The notes below the pieces were generated by a model. It was not told where the DNA came from and did not search any database. It saw only the letters and a program-made list of their open reading frames with translations. A stretch of DNA of 32,703 nt from assembly GCA_021792835.1 (NCBI GenBank), contig JAJYTY010000019.1, positions 1-32,703 on the forward strand, in the 5' to 3' direction. How positions within the stretch are numbered: position 1 is the stretch's first letter; every line of letters starts with the position of its first letter. The stretch comes from Pseudomonadota bacterium (lineage in GTDB: Bacteria; Pseudomonadota; Gammaproteobacteria; Burkholderiales; Burkholderiaceae_C). The translations under genes were made by a program, and so were the position numbers. Of the stretch, positions 9,401 to 16,597 are shown in pieces.

Positions 9401-9675
9401 TCCTCGCGCTCATGCAACCACGCGCCGATGCCGCGCAGACGCGACACCAGCACCAGCACGGCGCCGGCCGCGGTCAAGCCCAGCAGCCAAGGCGACAGGA
9501 CCTGCGCCGTCGAGATCAGCCCCAGCCGCAGGAACAGCAGGTTCAGGCTCAGTTCGGCCAACGCCGCGGCAGCGCAGCCCAGCGCCCCCATGTCGAGGGC
9601 CAGCCACGCGGCCGGGCGCAGCGCGGCCCTGCGGTGCACCAGGGGGCGGCCCACGCCGGGCGTCGAGGATTGCAC
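6487..9675 (-). CDS. Membrane PAS-GGDEF-EAL cyclic-di-GMP signalling protein
   Basis: A 1062-residue sensor for cyclic-di-GMP turnover. Three hydrophobic segments lie near residues 28-52, 58-80 and 93-117. They are followed by a roughly 220-residue probable extracytoplasmic sensing region and a fourth segment near 340-362. Then come two PAS-like domains (LRSAFEESGLGVLMFERGG and LGQMREGVVAVDESGRL), the GGDEF domain and the EAL domain. The active-site motif reads GGDDF (residues 712-716), with an RPGD inhibitory site five residues ahead. The EAL domain has EALLRW (from residue 840), DDFGTGYSSL and VAEGVES, so phosphodiesterase residues look intact. Which activity dominates cannot be told from sequence. 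The frame starts at GTG 9675; a later start at the Met of MGALGC is possible. Confidence 0.9.
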   Translation of the reverse strand: MQSSTPGVGRPLVHRRAALRPAAWLALDMGALGCAAAALAELSLNLLFLRLGLISTAQVLSPWLLGLTAAGAVLVLVSRLRGIGAWLHEREDRRILATAGAMLLLAGYLSVLLAVAAIGEHERRSVQRDVRRSAMAMGDLVDEAISERARQARLFAAELQPSLLRSGGGDAAHVAGRAASALFGPGAHPWALVDSDGRVRASDGYLPASGRALRVAIGGVGGRLVAGAGDVPARLLLRVPLAPGAASAAALELAFPFDIWRLAHRLVPRGAGGELQICDSRGEASACLTEQNGATGPSGIAAGPRMIEARAPVGSTGLHLVLRVPARDLYAALLDGQRWVGLALPLLALLGLCALGWQLRPLVRRLHRSEVRLRSAFEESGLGVLMFERGGRIVMANAAVSHLLGRSERELLELGDVVHLVHPGEQELARGALADAFGSDEGSAYCAQRRYALGNGGFVTVRLHVSPMINHRGQSDMAVAFVQDVTRMLEQEQAFRREHAFLLAVLGQMREGVVAVDESGRLRYLNQSARAHLGYSRSQLDAQAGWEGTGQLYHLDMRALDAAEHPLRCALDGQAVARLELLAGQGIETTALLHLQASSEPLHDPQGRAIGAVLVTHDVTEVRRSRLELQWLSYHDALTGLPNRHQLVDRLRAALQRMGGDSGMLAVLFLDLDRFKTVNESLGHEAGDRLLVEVSSRLQAALRPGDTLARLGGDDFVVLLEALHDVGAAAQMAERLLAALRAPFQLGARQVYTAASVGIAMCPADGTEVERLLQRADAAMFVAKQAAPGGWRYFGETDSRAIEDRLAMEGDLRMALETGAFTVYFQPKIDVRSGRLTGAEALLRWDRPGHGRVPPSVFIPLLEEMGLVSAVGAWVIDAACAQQSRWRARGLEPVPVAVNCSARQFHGSSLVEQVGRALRAHRVDGRLLEVEVTESVLMLEPERVGGVLRELQLMGVESAIDDFGTGYSSLAYLKRLPVGALKIDREFIRSLPGDAEDVAIVGAILALARALRRKVVAEGVESSEQLAFLRAQGCDEFQGFLCAPPLAADAFARLLRPVGHLV

Positions 9676-9766
9676 GCGATGCGATCAGGCCCGCGCGGCG
9701 GGCGCGCGCGCCGCCTCATCGAGCACAGCTACGAGAGCTAGTCCCATGCCGATTCGCGGCCTCGCT

Positions 9767-11395
9767 TCAGAACTTCACGAAATCAGCGCCGTCCCCGGCG
9801 AGCGCGTGCGACACGAACGCGGCCTTCGCCGCCCCCGTTCGTCCAGGCTTGGGCTGCGAGGCCGAGGCGCGCGGTGGCGCCGTGTCCCGTGGGTCGGCAC
9901 CGTCGAGCTTGAAGCGGCTGACGCTTTCCAGCAGTTGCTGCGCCTGCGCGTTCATCTCCTCGGACGTGGCGGCCAGTTCCTCGGAGGCGGAGGCGTTTTG
10001 CTGGGTCACGCCGTTGAGCTGACTGACGGCCGTGTTGATCTGCTGCATGCCCGTGGACTGCTCGTCGGAGGCCGCGGAGATCTCCTGCACAAGCGAAGAT
10101 GTACGGGCGATGGACGGCACCATTTCACCCAGCACCTGGCCCGCGCGCTCGGCCTGCTTGAGCGAGCCGGTGGCCAGGTCCCCGATCTCCTTGGCCGCCA
10201 CCTGGCTGCGCTCGGCCAGCTTGCGCACCTCGGCGGCCACCACCGCGAAGCCCTTGCCGTGCTCGGCCGCGCGTGCGGCCTCGATCGCGGCATTGAGCGC
10301 CAGCATGTTGGTCTGGTAGGCAATGTCGTCGACCAGGGAGATGCGCTCGGCGATGTCGCGCATGGCCTGCACCGTGCGCTCGACCGCCTGGCCGCCCTCG
10401 TCGGCCTGCGCCGCGGCCTGCTGGGCGATGGAGTCGGTGACCTTGGCGTTCTCGGAGTTCTGCTTGATCGACGCGGCCGCCTGCTCCAGCGTGGCCGAGG
10501 TCTCTTCCACCGATGCCGCCTGCTCGGTCGTGGCCTGCGACAGGCTTTGCGAGGTCGACGACACCTGGGTCGACGCCGCGGACAGGTTGTCGGCTGCCGA
10601 GCGCACCATGCTCAGCGTGGCCGTCAGGCGCTGCACCATGTCGGCCAGCGCGGCCAGAAGCTGGCCGGTCTCGTCGTGCGAGGCGGCCTGCACCCGCACC
10701 GTGAGGTCACCTTCGGCGACGCGCCGGGCCACGTCCACGGCCTGCTGCAGCGGGCGCGTGATCGAGCGGGTGATCCAGATTCCGAGGACCAACGCCAGCA
10801 GCAGGGCCGCGAGCGCCGTGGCCGCGGCGGCACCGCGCGCTGTCGCATAGGCATCGTCCGCGTCGCGCGTGGCCTGCCCGAAATGCCCGATGAAGTCCTG
10901 GTTCAGATCATGCAGGTCCGCCTGCAGCGAGGCTTCGGCTGGGCGCACCTGCTGGCGGAAGATCCCCAGCGCATCGCCCGACCCGCTGGCGTGTGCGTTG
11001 GCACAGACCGACACCGCACGACCGAAAGTGCTCAGGCCTGCGTCGGCGCGCCCGAGCAGGTCCTTGCTCCGGGTGCTTCGCACCTGCTCGGCCAGCCTGC
11101 GCAGTTCCTGGTGACTGGCCTGCTCGCTGTCGCGCAGCTTCGCGGAGATGCGCTGCTGCTCCGCGGGGTCCTTGCTCAGCAGAAGATCGCGACAGTCGAC
11201 CGCCATCTGCGTGATGTCGGTGCGGATCTCCGCGACCTTGTGCGCCTCCGGCCAGGCCACCTTCGTCGCCTCGTCGGTGGCCCGCTTCATCGACTGCATG
11301 CTCACGAGGGACACCGCCGCGAGCACCACGAGCAAGGCCACCAGGGATCCAAAGCCGATGCCCAGGCGAATGCCGATACGCAGATTCTTGAACAT
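9767..11395 (-). CDS. Methyl-accepting chemotaxis protein
   Basis: Transmembrane chemoreceptor of 542 residues. TM1 lies near residues 8-32 and is followed by a helical-bundle sensing domain of about 150 residues. TM2 ([15 protein letters not shown]) is near 190-212 and is followed by a HAMP domain ([20 protein letters not shown]). The long cytoplasmic coiled coil carries the conserved hairpin tip IDDIAYQTN-like [22 protein letters not shown]. The C-terminus ends in GADFVKF, not the NWETF-type CheR-docking pentapeptide. I placed the start at ATG 11395 ([11 protein letters not shown], typical of the family) and not at 11419. No che genes are nearby, and the ligand is unknown. It is transcribed in the same direction as the cyclic-di-GMP gene, 91 bp upstream. 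Confidence 0.92.
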   Translation of the reverse strand: MFKNLRIGIRLGIGFGSLVALLVVLAAVSLVSMQSMKRATDEATKVAWPEAHKVAEIRTDITQMAVDCRDLLLSKDPAEQQRISAKLRDSEQASHQELRRLAEQVRSTRSKDLLGRADAGLSTFGRAVSVCANAHASGSGDALGIFRQQVRPAEASLQADLHDLNQDFIGHFGQATRDADDAYATARGAAAATALAALLLALVLGIWITRSITRPLQQAVDVARRVAEGDLTVRVQAASHDETGQLLAALADMVQRLTATLSMVRSAADNLSAASTQVSSTSQSLSQATTEQAASVEETSATLEQAAASIKQNSENAKVTDSIAQQAAAQADEGGQAVERTVQAMRDIAERISLVDDIAYQTNMLALNAAIEAARAAEHGKGFAVVAAEVRKLAERSQVAAKEIGDLATGSLKQAERAGQVLGEMVPSIARTSSLVQEISAASDEQSTGMQQINTAVSQLNGVTQQNASASEELAATSEEMNAQAQQLLESVSRFKLDGADPRDTAPPRASASQPKPGRTGAAKAAFVSHALAGDGADFVKF

Positions 11396-11419
11396 GGTCC
11401 ATTCATCCGGAGAGAGCAT

Positions 11420-11905
11420 GCGAGGCCGCCACGCGCAGGGCGGTCGTGCACGGCGCCGGCGCGCGCAAGGCCGTTGCAGGCCCGCCCGATTACGCGCCGG
11501 AATTCACCGTCCGATGGATTCTGCGTCGTTCCCCATGCTCGCAGCGTGAATTTCGTAACGCACTGATACAGCCAGATGCTGACCCGTCGGACATGAATGC
11601 GCGGGTGCACCCGGCATTCCCTGCGATAAAACCCTTGCCGAGCTCCTGATCTCGCACCCGTTGCAAACTGCCCGCAGGAACCGCTTTGCGCATTCCCGAT
11701 GGATAGCGATTCAAGGAATGATTCGAATAGTTACAAGTGTTCGAATCCATTCCGGCTGCGGCGGGACGTGGCCCCGGGGATGTGAAACAGTGCGTGATGT
11801 TCCGAGCAGTTCGCCTGAGCTTGCGGTTATTCTCGGTCCGCACCTTGATCATGGTTGAGCCGGTCACACTTGTTGCGGAAACGGCACGACAAAAAGGAGG
11901 TCACC
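11420..11905. other. Intergenic region with an imperfect inverted repeat, no supported gene
   Basis: This gap of nearly 500 bp separates the leftward chemoreceptor from the rightward small ORF, so it must contain two divergent promoters. It is noticeably more AT-rich around 11690-11750 than its surroundings. Open frames across it lack ribosome-binding sites and recognisable domains, so I do not call a gene. The clearest structure is the inverted repeat annotated at 11715-11753. Confidence 0.5.
11715..11753. repeat. Imperfect inverted repeat GGAATG(G)ATTCGAA
   Basis: GGAATGATTCGAA (11715-11727) is followed after 12 bases by TTCGAATCCATTCC (11740-11753), its reverse complement apart from one extra base. 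The AT-rich loop and lack of a following T-run make an operator or a cruciform-type element more likely than a terminator. Function is unknown. Confidence 0.6.
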
Positions 11906-12301
11906 ATGTCGGGAAAATTGCGGCAGCAGGCAACGGAGCCACCTCCCGGCGGAACTGCGAGCGTGACGGACATCCCGGATGGCGACGAGCCGCTGCTCGC
12001 GACGCTCGAGCGTGCCATCGACGACGTCGGGCAGTGCGCGCGGGCGTCACGCGAGGCCGGCCATGAGCACGGCTTCCAGGTCGGCGAGGTCCTCGGGCTG
12101 CTGTACTGGCAGCGCTGCCTTGGGGGAGAGGGGCCGCACGGCCTGGCCCTGCTGATCGAACGCATGCTCGCCGCCCCCGCCGGGGATGAATCCGACGGTG
12201 CCCGCCGAGCCTTGTTCTCGGGATTTTGCTGGCAACTCGAACGGATTCTCATGGCACAGTCCGGCGCCGCGCCGCATGCCAACCGGGAAACCGCTCACTG
12301 A
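11906..12301 (+). CDS. Small hypothetical protein, 131 residues
   Basis: The ATG at 11906 follows a near-perfect ribosome-binding site (AAAAAGGAGG, five bases before the start), which is the main reason to call it real. The product has a polar, proline-rich N-terminus up to about residue 28. A probably alpha-helical body follows (LLATLERAIDDVGQCARASREAG, LLYWQRCLGG, LALLIERMLAAP, FCWQLERILMAQ). No signal peptide, membrane segment or catalytic motif is visible, and I do not recognise the family. It converges on the Cro/CI-like gene with only 18 bp between the stops. Confidence 0.65.
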   Translation: MSGKLRQQATEPPPGGTASVTDIPDGDEPLLATLERAIDDVGQCARASREAGHEHGFQVGEVLGLLYWQRCLGGEGPHGLALLIERMLAAPAGDESDGARRALFSGFCWQLERILMAQSGAAPHANRETAH

Positions 12302-12319
12302 GAATATCCCGGTCGCGGG

Positions 12320-12712
12320 TCAATCACCCTCGATCTGCGCGACGATCTTGCGCTGCAGGTGCTGATAGATTTCCTCGTTGCGCTGGCGGGCCTTCTCGAG
12401 GAGTTCGAGGAATTCAACCTGCTGCCCCGGAGCGAGCACGTCGAAGCTCTCGAGCAGCGCAGCATGCCGCGGGGTGATCGAGCGCCCCCCGGATTGTTCT
12501 CCATCGAGCCAATAACGCGGAAGATGCAGCGCCTGCTCGACGTGTCTTGCAAAAACCTCGCCGATCGGTTTTTCTCCATTCAGGCAGCGCGAGATATAGC
12601 CGGTCTGCCGATCCAGGACCTGCGCGAGCAAAGTCTGTCCGCCCCGACCTGGAAACTGCTCGTCGAGTATGCGCCTGAGGCGATCCCTGCGGGTTGCGCG
12701 CAAATCCTCCAT
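12320..12712 (-). CDS. Small Cro/CI-type helix-turn-helix DNA-binding protein
   Basis: A 130-residue cytoplasmic protein. The central segment has the lambda-repressor-like helix-turn-helix pattern: GGQTLLAQVLDRQTGYISRC, with recognition-helix residues around QTGYISRCLNGEKPIG, then EQALHLPRYWLDG. The C-terminal half (LLESFDVLAPGQQVEFLELLEKARQRNEEIYQHLQRKIV) is helical and may form a coiled coil for dimerisation. No peptidase or SOS-cleavage domain is present. ATG 12712 or GTG 12718 are the plausible starts; neither has a strong ribosome-binding site. The target is unknown; similar proteins occur in prophage remnants and as stand-alone regulators. Confidence 0.75.
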   Translation of the reverse strand: MEDLRATRRDRLRRILDEQFPGRGGQTLLAQVLDRQTGYISRCLNGEKPIGEVFARHVEQALHLPRYWLDGEQSGGRSITPRHAALLESFDVLAPGQQVEFLELLEKARQRNEEIYQHLQRKIVAQIEGD

Positions 12713-12718
12713 TTTCAC

Positions 12719-13363
12719 ATCGTATGAACCAGTTCGCCGGCCATCAATGACCGTCGGAAACCTCAATTTGACCGACCGGACAGCGAGGTGGAGCCCACTC
12801 GCTGAAGGTCCGGCGAGGATGCGTCGCGCGAGTGGATGGATCGCGGCGGCGCGTTGTTTACATTTGATGACACATTGCGGAACATCGGATCGGGACATAC
12901 CCTTGCCCGACCCGCCTGGGGAGGGGCACGGGTCTGCAAGGTCCGCTTCACCCTCGCCGGAGCCGCCGAGCGCACGCGGCAATGTCGAGCGCAACAGGAG
13001 AACGGGTCGTCCGGGAGTCGGGCATGTCGCCCGCGGGCGAAGCACTGCGCAGCGCCGTGGTTGCGCCGTGGTTGCGCCGTGGTTGCGCCGTGATTGCGCC
13101 GTGGTTGCGCGCTCGCTACGGCGTCGTTGCCAGCAGCTGAGACTTTGATAGAGATCTGCAAGCACGTAGATCGTAGTCTGGCCGATGGCGATGCAGAACC
13201 TGCCGGCGCCTCGACGCGTAAGCCCTCTCCCACAAGAACCGACCCCGCGCGATTCAAGGAAGAACGAGCCGGTTGTCGCCTTAGACGGAACCTCTTGGCC
13301 GAAAATTGCGTCGACGGTTCGACAGCTTGCACCGCGCGCGCTGCGCTACAGGCCAATAACTGG
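12719..13363. other. Gene-poor stretch with 11-bp tandem repeats
   Basis: This 645-bp stretch lies between the helix-turn-helix gene and the IclR remnant and carries no reading frame with recognisable domains. It contains the promoter region of the leftward helix-turn-helix gene and a short tandem repeat. The right half may be the decayed 5' part of the IclR gene, but no helix-turn-helix is recognisable in any frame. Confidence 0.5.
13052..13106. repeat. Five tandem copies of an 11-bp unit
   Basis: GCGCCGTGGTT is repeated five times head to tail; copy four differs by one base (GTGATT). The array is in a non-coding stretch. The unit is not a multiple of three and could expand or contract by slippage. 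Confidence 0.9.
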
Positions 13364-13780
13364 CCCCCGGTCGAGAGGGCGTTGCCGTTCAGTTCGAATT
13401 TTCCGCTCCACGCCACGGCGGCCGGATAGATCCTCGCGGCCTACACGGGTGAAGCCACGCGCAGGAAGATGCTGTCGGCGCCACGATTCGATCGCATCAC
13501 GGCCAAGACCATCGTGTCCCACGAAGGCATTCGGGCCGAGCTCGAACGCACGCGACGCGAAGGATTCGCCCGCTCGGACGGCGAGCGCATTCCCGGCATC
13601 GGCGCGCTGGCGGTACCCATCATCGGCCGCGAAGGCGAACTCATCGCGGCGCTGGGCATCGCGTATCCCAGCAAGCCCATGCCCGCGTAGGAGTGCGAAT
13701 ACCACGCCGCGATCCCGCTGAAAGGCGGCGCTCAAACGCTGGCCGAGCGGCTCCACGGAACCGCGCACGCGCGTCGTGAC
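13364..13780 (+). pseudogene. IclR-family regulator remnant with two in-frame amber codons
   Basis: Reading one frame through two stops recovers most of an IclR effector-binding domain. FPLHATAAG is followed by TAG (13427-13429) and then ILAAYTGEATRRKML. Next comes IRAELERTRREGFARSDGE, IPGIGALAVPIIGREGELIAALGIAYP, a second TAG (13688-13690), and a helical tail EYHAAIPLKGGAQTLAERL. The first stop replaces the Lys/Arg expected in the conserved TAxGKAxLA motif, one base from AAG. The 5' part with the DNA-binding domain is missing or scrambled. IclR proteins often regulate aromatic-acid operons, so this may be a former regulator of the neighbouring cluster, now replaced by the MarR gene; that last point is inference. 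Confidence 0.75.
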
Positions 13781-13831
13781 GTCCCGCCTTCAGGCCGGTC
13801 GCATCAGGACGGGTGGTCCGACGGTGGGCGC

Positions 13832-14344
13832 TCAGCCGGCGACCCGGTCTTCCTCGTCCTTCGCCAGATTGCGGACCATGCTCAGCACGGCACGTCGCGT
13901 GACCTCGACTTCACTGGTCGACAAGCCCTGCAACGCGATCGCGTTGACCTCCTCGGCCAACGGCACGAGTCGCTTCTCGAGCCGACGCCCGAGCGGCGTC
14001 AGGTAGACATAGATGTTCTTGCGGTTGTCGGGCTTGCGCTCCAGGCGCACGTAGCCGAGGCCCTCCATGGCGCGCAGCGCCACGACGGTCGTCGGCTCCA
14101 TGACGCCTGCTTCCATGCTGAGTTCGCGCTTGGTCAGCCCGTCCTGCTGCCAGAGAATGCGCAGGAAGGTCCAATGTCCCAGTTGCACATCGTGCTTCGC
14201 CAGGCGCCATTGCAACGAGCGCAGGAAACCCCGCGTAGCGTCCTTCACCAGGTGCGCCATGCGGTCCTCGGGAACCGCCTCCATCCAGTGGCGCAAAACG
14301 CGGTGGGAGATTTCCTGATCCCGCTTGGGTTCGATCTTCGCCAA
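13832..14344 (-). CDS. MarR-family transcriptional regulator, candidate repressor of the phthalate-type locus
   Basis: A 170-residue MarR protein. The helices RGFLRSLQWRLAKHDVQLGHWTFLRIL are followed by the winged helix-turn-helix: GLTKRELSMEAGVMEPTTVVALRAMEGLGYVRLERKPDNRKNIYVYLTPLGRRL (split here for description only by its DNR wing). The C-terminal helices contribute to the dimer. I chose TTG 14344 because GAGGGG lies just ahead of it; ATG 14284 is the alternative. It is the only intact regulator inside the catabolic region. Palindromes typical of MarR targets lie ahead of four cluster promoters, with a weaker one directly ahead of this gene. The ligand is presumably the aromatic acid or its CoA/ring-cleavage product. 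Confidence 0.85.
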   Translation of the reverse strand: MAKIEPKRDQEISHRVLRHWMEAVPEDRMAHLVKDATRGFLRSLQWRLAKHDVQLGHWTFLRILWQQDGLTKRELSMEAGVMEPTTVVALRAMEGLGYVRLERKPDNRKNIYVYLTPLGRRLEKRLVPLAEEVNAIALQGLSTSEVEVTRRAVLSMVRNLAKDEEDRVAG

Positions 14345-14359
14345 TGTCCCCTCGCTTTC

Positions 14360-14371
14360 TTGGTCGCCTAA
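14360..14371 (-). promoter_or_regulatory. Weak TTAG-N4-CTAA operator ahead of the MarR gene
   Basis: Read on the gene's strand, TTAGGCGACCAA differs by one base from the TTAG-N4-CTAA palindrome found at four other cluster promoters. It ends 15 bp upstream of the TTG start, a position fitting autorepression. Confidence 0.35.
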
Positions 14372-14388
14372 CGAAAAGGGGATTGTCG

Positions 14389-14418
14389 CAGGTCGAAAGC
14401 GAACAGGTCGAAAGCGAG
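14389..14418. repeat. Two tandem copies of a 15-bp unit upstream of the MarR gene
   Basis: CAGGTCGAAAGCGAA is followed directly by CAGGTCGAAAGCGAG, and a decayed third copy (CATGTCGAGG) follows. The array lies in the short gap between the dehydrogenase stop and the MarR start, where regulator or polymerase binding would be expected. Confidence 0.75.
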
Positions 14419-14462
14419 CATGTCGAGGCGTCGGCACCGCGAGCGGGGCCGTGCGGGCGGCC

Positions 14463-15632
14463 TCAGCGCAGGGTGATCTCCTCCATGCTGCCCGCCGATT
14501 GCAGTATCGCAAGGCACACGATCAAGGTGTCGCGCGCCCATTTCCCGTCGTGGATCGGCGCACGCTCGCCGCGTACGGCCGCCTCAAGTTCGTCGATCAC
14601 TTCAAATCGGGGGGACGGCCCCAATGGCAGGTCGATGCTCGACATCTTCGCATCGCCGTAGACCAGGACTCTGTCGGGCAACGGCCTCAAGTCGGCGTGC
14701 TCGCAGCAGACGATGATCGGGCCGAAGTGTTGATGCGCCTGCGCCGGAGTCCTCGCCGCTGCCTGGTAACGAGCGCCGCCGTATGTGCTGTCGGCCTTCA
14801 GGCTCGCCTCGGCCTCCATGGAGCCGATCTGCTGCAAGCGCCGCCTGGCACTGCCATAGGAATCGGGCGCCTTGGCCTGCCCCATCTCGCCGATTCCCTC
14901 GCACCATTCGTCGCTGTCGAAATGGCCGTAACCGCTGTAGGAGAGGTTGGCGAAGGCACCGGACTCGAACCAGAGCAAGGCACCGTAGGCCCCTTCGGTC
15001 GGGCGCTCCGGGTCCCAGCGGCCGAGCACGGAGCGCACCCGACTCACGCCCGATCCAGCCAGCAACCGAACCACGTCGACCTGATGGGCCGCCTGGCTGA
15101 ACACCACGCCGCCCCCATCCTCGGTACGCAACTCCTCGGGTCGACGCGGCCTGTACAGGAAGTCGGTGTAATTCAAGGCCTGGATCATGCGCACATCGCC
15201 GTAGAGCCCGGACTCGATCAGCTTGCGGGTCTGCAGGTAGGGCGTATCGAAACTGTGGCAATGACCAACGACGAGCGCGACGCCGGCTGCCTGGCAGGCA
15301 CGGATCATGGCGTCGCATTCCTCGCGCGACAGTGCCATCGGCTTCTCGACCAGCACATGCTTGCCGGCCGCCGCCGCCAGCTCGACGTGCTCGGCGTGAA
15401 ACTGGTGGGGACTGGCCACATACACCACGTCCACCTCCGGATCACGCACCATTTCGGCGACCTCGGCGTAGACCGGAGCGCCGAAATCCGCCTTGAATCG
15501 AGCACGAGCCGCCTCGCGCGGGTCGCATGCCGCCACCAGGCGCACACGCTGCTCGGCCAGGAAGGTGGGCAGCATCAGGGTGAACGCCCGCCCCAGGCCA
15601 ATCACCCCAAGACGCAGAGCGGACCCTCTCAT
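14463..15632 (-). CDS. ophB: Gfo/Idh/MocA oxidoreductase, probable cis-dihydrodiol dehydrogenase (OphB/Pht4-like)
   Basis: NAD(P)-dependent dehydrogenase of 389 residues. The Rossmann motif [10 protein letters not shown] begins near residue 8, and the family motif [14 protein letters not shown] supplies the catalytic lysine. The second domain contains [21 protein letters not shown] with the usual histidine. Phthalate 4,5-cis-dihydrodiol dehydrogenase belongs to this family, and the gene sits in one operon with an oxygenase, reductase and decarboxylase of the same pathway. It would therefore oxidise the cis-dihydrodiol to the catechol-type dihydroxyphthalate. Its ATG overlaps the reductase stop (ATGA), so it is translationally coupled. 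The family is certain; the exact substrate is inferred from context. Confidence 0.82.
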   Translation of the reverse strand: MRGSALRLGVIGLGRAFTLMLPTFLAEQRVRLVAACDPREAARARFKADFGAPVYAEVAEMVRDPEVDVVYVASPHQFHAEHVELAAAAGKHVLVEKPMALSREECDAMIRACQAAGVALVVGHCHSFDTPYLQTRKLIESGLYGDVRMIQALNYTDFLYRPRRPEELRTEDGGGVVFSQAAHQVDVVRLLAGSGVSRVRSVLGRWDPERPTEGAYGALLWFESGAFANLSYSGYGHFDSDEWCEGIGEMGQAKAPDSYGSARRRLQQIGSMEAEASLKADSTYGGARYQAAARTPAQAHQHFGPIIVCCEHADLRPLPDRVLVYGDAKMSSIDLPLGPSPRFEVIDELEAAVRGERAPIHDGKWARDTLIVCLAILQSAGSMEEITLR

Positions 15633-16597
15633 AGATCGATCACCAGCAGATCACTGCGAGCTCGTGACACGCAGGTCATGATTTGCGTGTCGGTCTCCTC
15701 GGGAAGAAGAACCATGTCTCGATGGTCGGCAACTCCTTCCAACAGGCGTGTGCGGCACGTCCCGCAAGTCCCGCTCTCGCACGACGAAGCGGCCTGGATG
15801 CCATTTCGATGCAGTACCTGAAGAATCGTCTGCCCCACCGGCACGTCGAACTCCTGGCCGGTCGAGGCCAGCCGAACCCGGAAGGGCCGATCGTCGGGGC
15901 GTGCCTGCCCTCCCTCGACGAAGCTCTCGAAGTGCACCTGTCGGCTCGACCAATGCCCAGCCATGTCCTTGACCGCGGACATCAGCCGCTGCGATCCACA
16001 GCAATAGATGTGCTGTCCCGGCTTGGGCTGCTCCAGCAGCGGCCAGAGATCGAAGCTGCGGCGCGGATCTCCCTCGGTGTGGTGAACGGTCACCCGGCTG
16101 CGCCACTCCCTCGTCTGCAATTCGTCGAGAAAGGCCGTTGCCTCATGGTGGCGCGAAAGGTAGACGAGCTTCCATGTAGCGGGAGGCATGTCGCCGAAGC
16201 TTCGGATCATCGACAGGATGGGCGTGATCCCGATCCCGCCGGCGATGAAGAGATAGCTCTTGGCTCCGGGATCCAGCGCGAACGCGTTGTCCGGCATGGA
16301 GACGTCGATGAGGTCTCCGGACCGCAGATCGTCGCACATGCTGCGTGAGCCGCCGCGGCCGTCTTCTTCGCGCTTGACCGCGATGCAATAGCGCGTGTCG
16401 TCGCCGGGATCGCTGCAAATGGAATACTTGCGCAGCAGGCCGTTCGGAGCCCGCACGCGGATGTGCGATCCCGCGGTGAAGGCCGGCAATTTCACACCGT
16501 CCGTTGGCGCAAATGCAAAGCCCTTGACACCGCGCGCCAGATCGCGAACCTCCACGACCTCGAGGCGCAACGGAAGTTCCACGTGTTCAGCGTCCAT
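15629..16597 (-). CDS. ophA1: Phthalate-dioxygenase-reductase-type flavin/2Fe-2S reductase (OphA1-like)
   Basis: A 322-residue electron-transfer protein that would pass electrons from NADH through FMN to a plant-type 2Fe-2S centre and on to the Rieske oxygenases. The N-terminal flavin domain contains [11 protein letters not shown] and the pyridine-nucleotide domain contains [17 protein letters not shown]. The C-terminal ferredoxin domain has [16 protein letters not shown] plus a distal Cys in IMTCVSRA, the four cluster ligands. This domain order is diagnostic of the PDR/VanB family. ATG 16597 follows GAGGAG and overlaps the preceding nadC-type gene by 11 bp. It is the only reductase in the locus, so it probably serves both oxygenases. 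Confidence 0.88.
   Translation of the reverse strand: MDAEHVELPLRLEVVEVRDLARGVKGFAFAPTDGVKLPAFTAGSHIRVRAPNGLLRKYSICSDPGDDTRYCIAVKREEDGRGGSRSMCDDLRSGDLIDVSMPDNAFALDPGAKSYLFIAGGIGITPILSMIRSFGDMPPATWKLVYLSRHHEATAFLDELQTREWRSRVTVHHTEGDPRRSFDLWPLLEQPKPGQHIYCCGSQRLMSAVKDMAGHWSSRQVHFESFVEGGQARPDDRPFRVRLASTGQEFDVPVGQTILQVLHRNGIQAASSCESGTCGTCRTRLLEGVADHRDMVLLPEETDTQIMTCVSRARSDLLVIDL

Noticed and set aside
6433-9741. 1102-codon open frame on the plus strand
   Set aside because: It is antisense to the PAS-GGDEF-EAL gene, is low-complexity (Gln/Arg/His-rich) and has no domain; a GC-rich shadow frame.
11490-11867. 125-codon minus-strand frame in the intergenic region
   Set aside because: No ribosome-binding site and no domain, and it crosses the promoter and inverted-repeat region of divergent genes.
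13052-13106. CRISPR array
   Set aside because: The 11-bp units are directly adjacent with no spacers, and no cas genes are present.
12320-13165. 281-residue version of the helix-turn-helix protein
   Set aside because: The first 150 residues are Arg/Pro/Ser-rich, cross the tandem repeat and have no homologous features; the domain starts near 12712.
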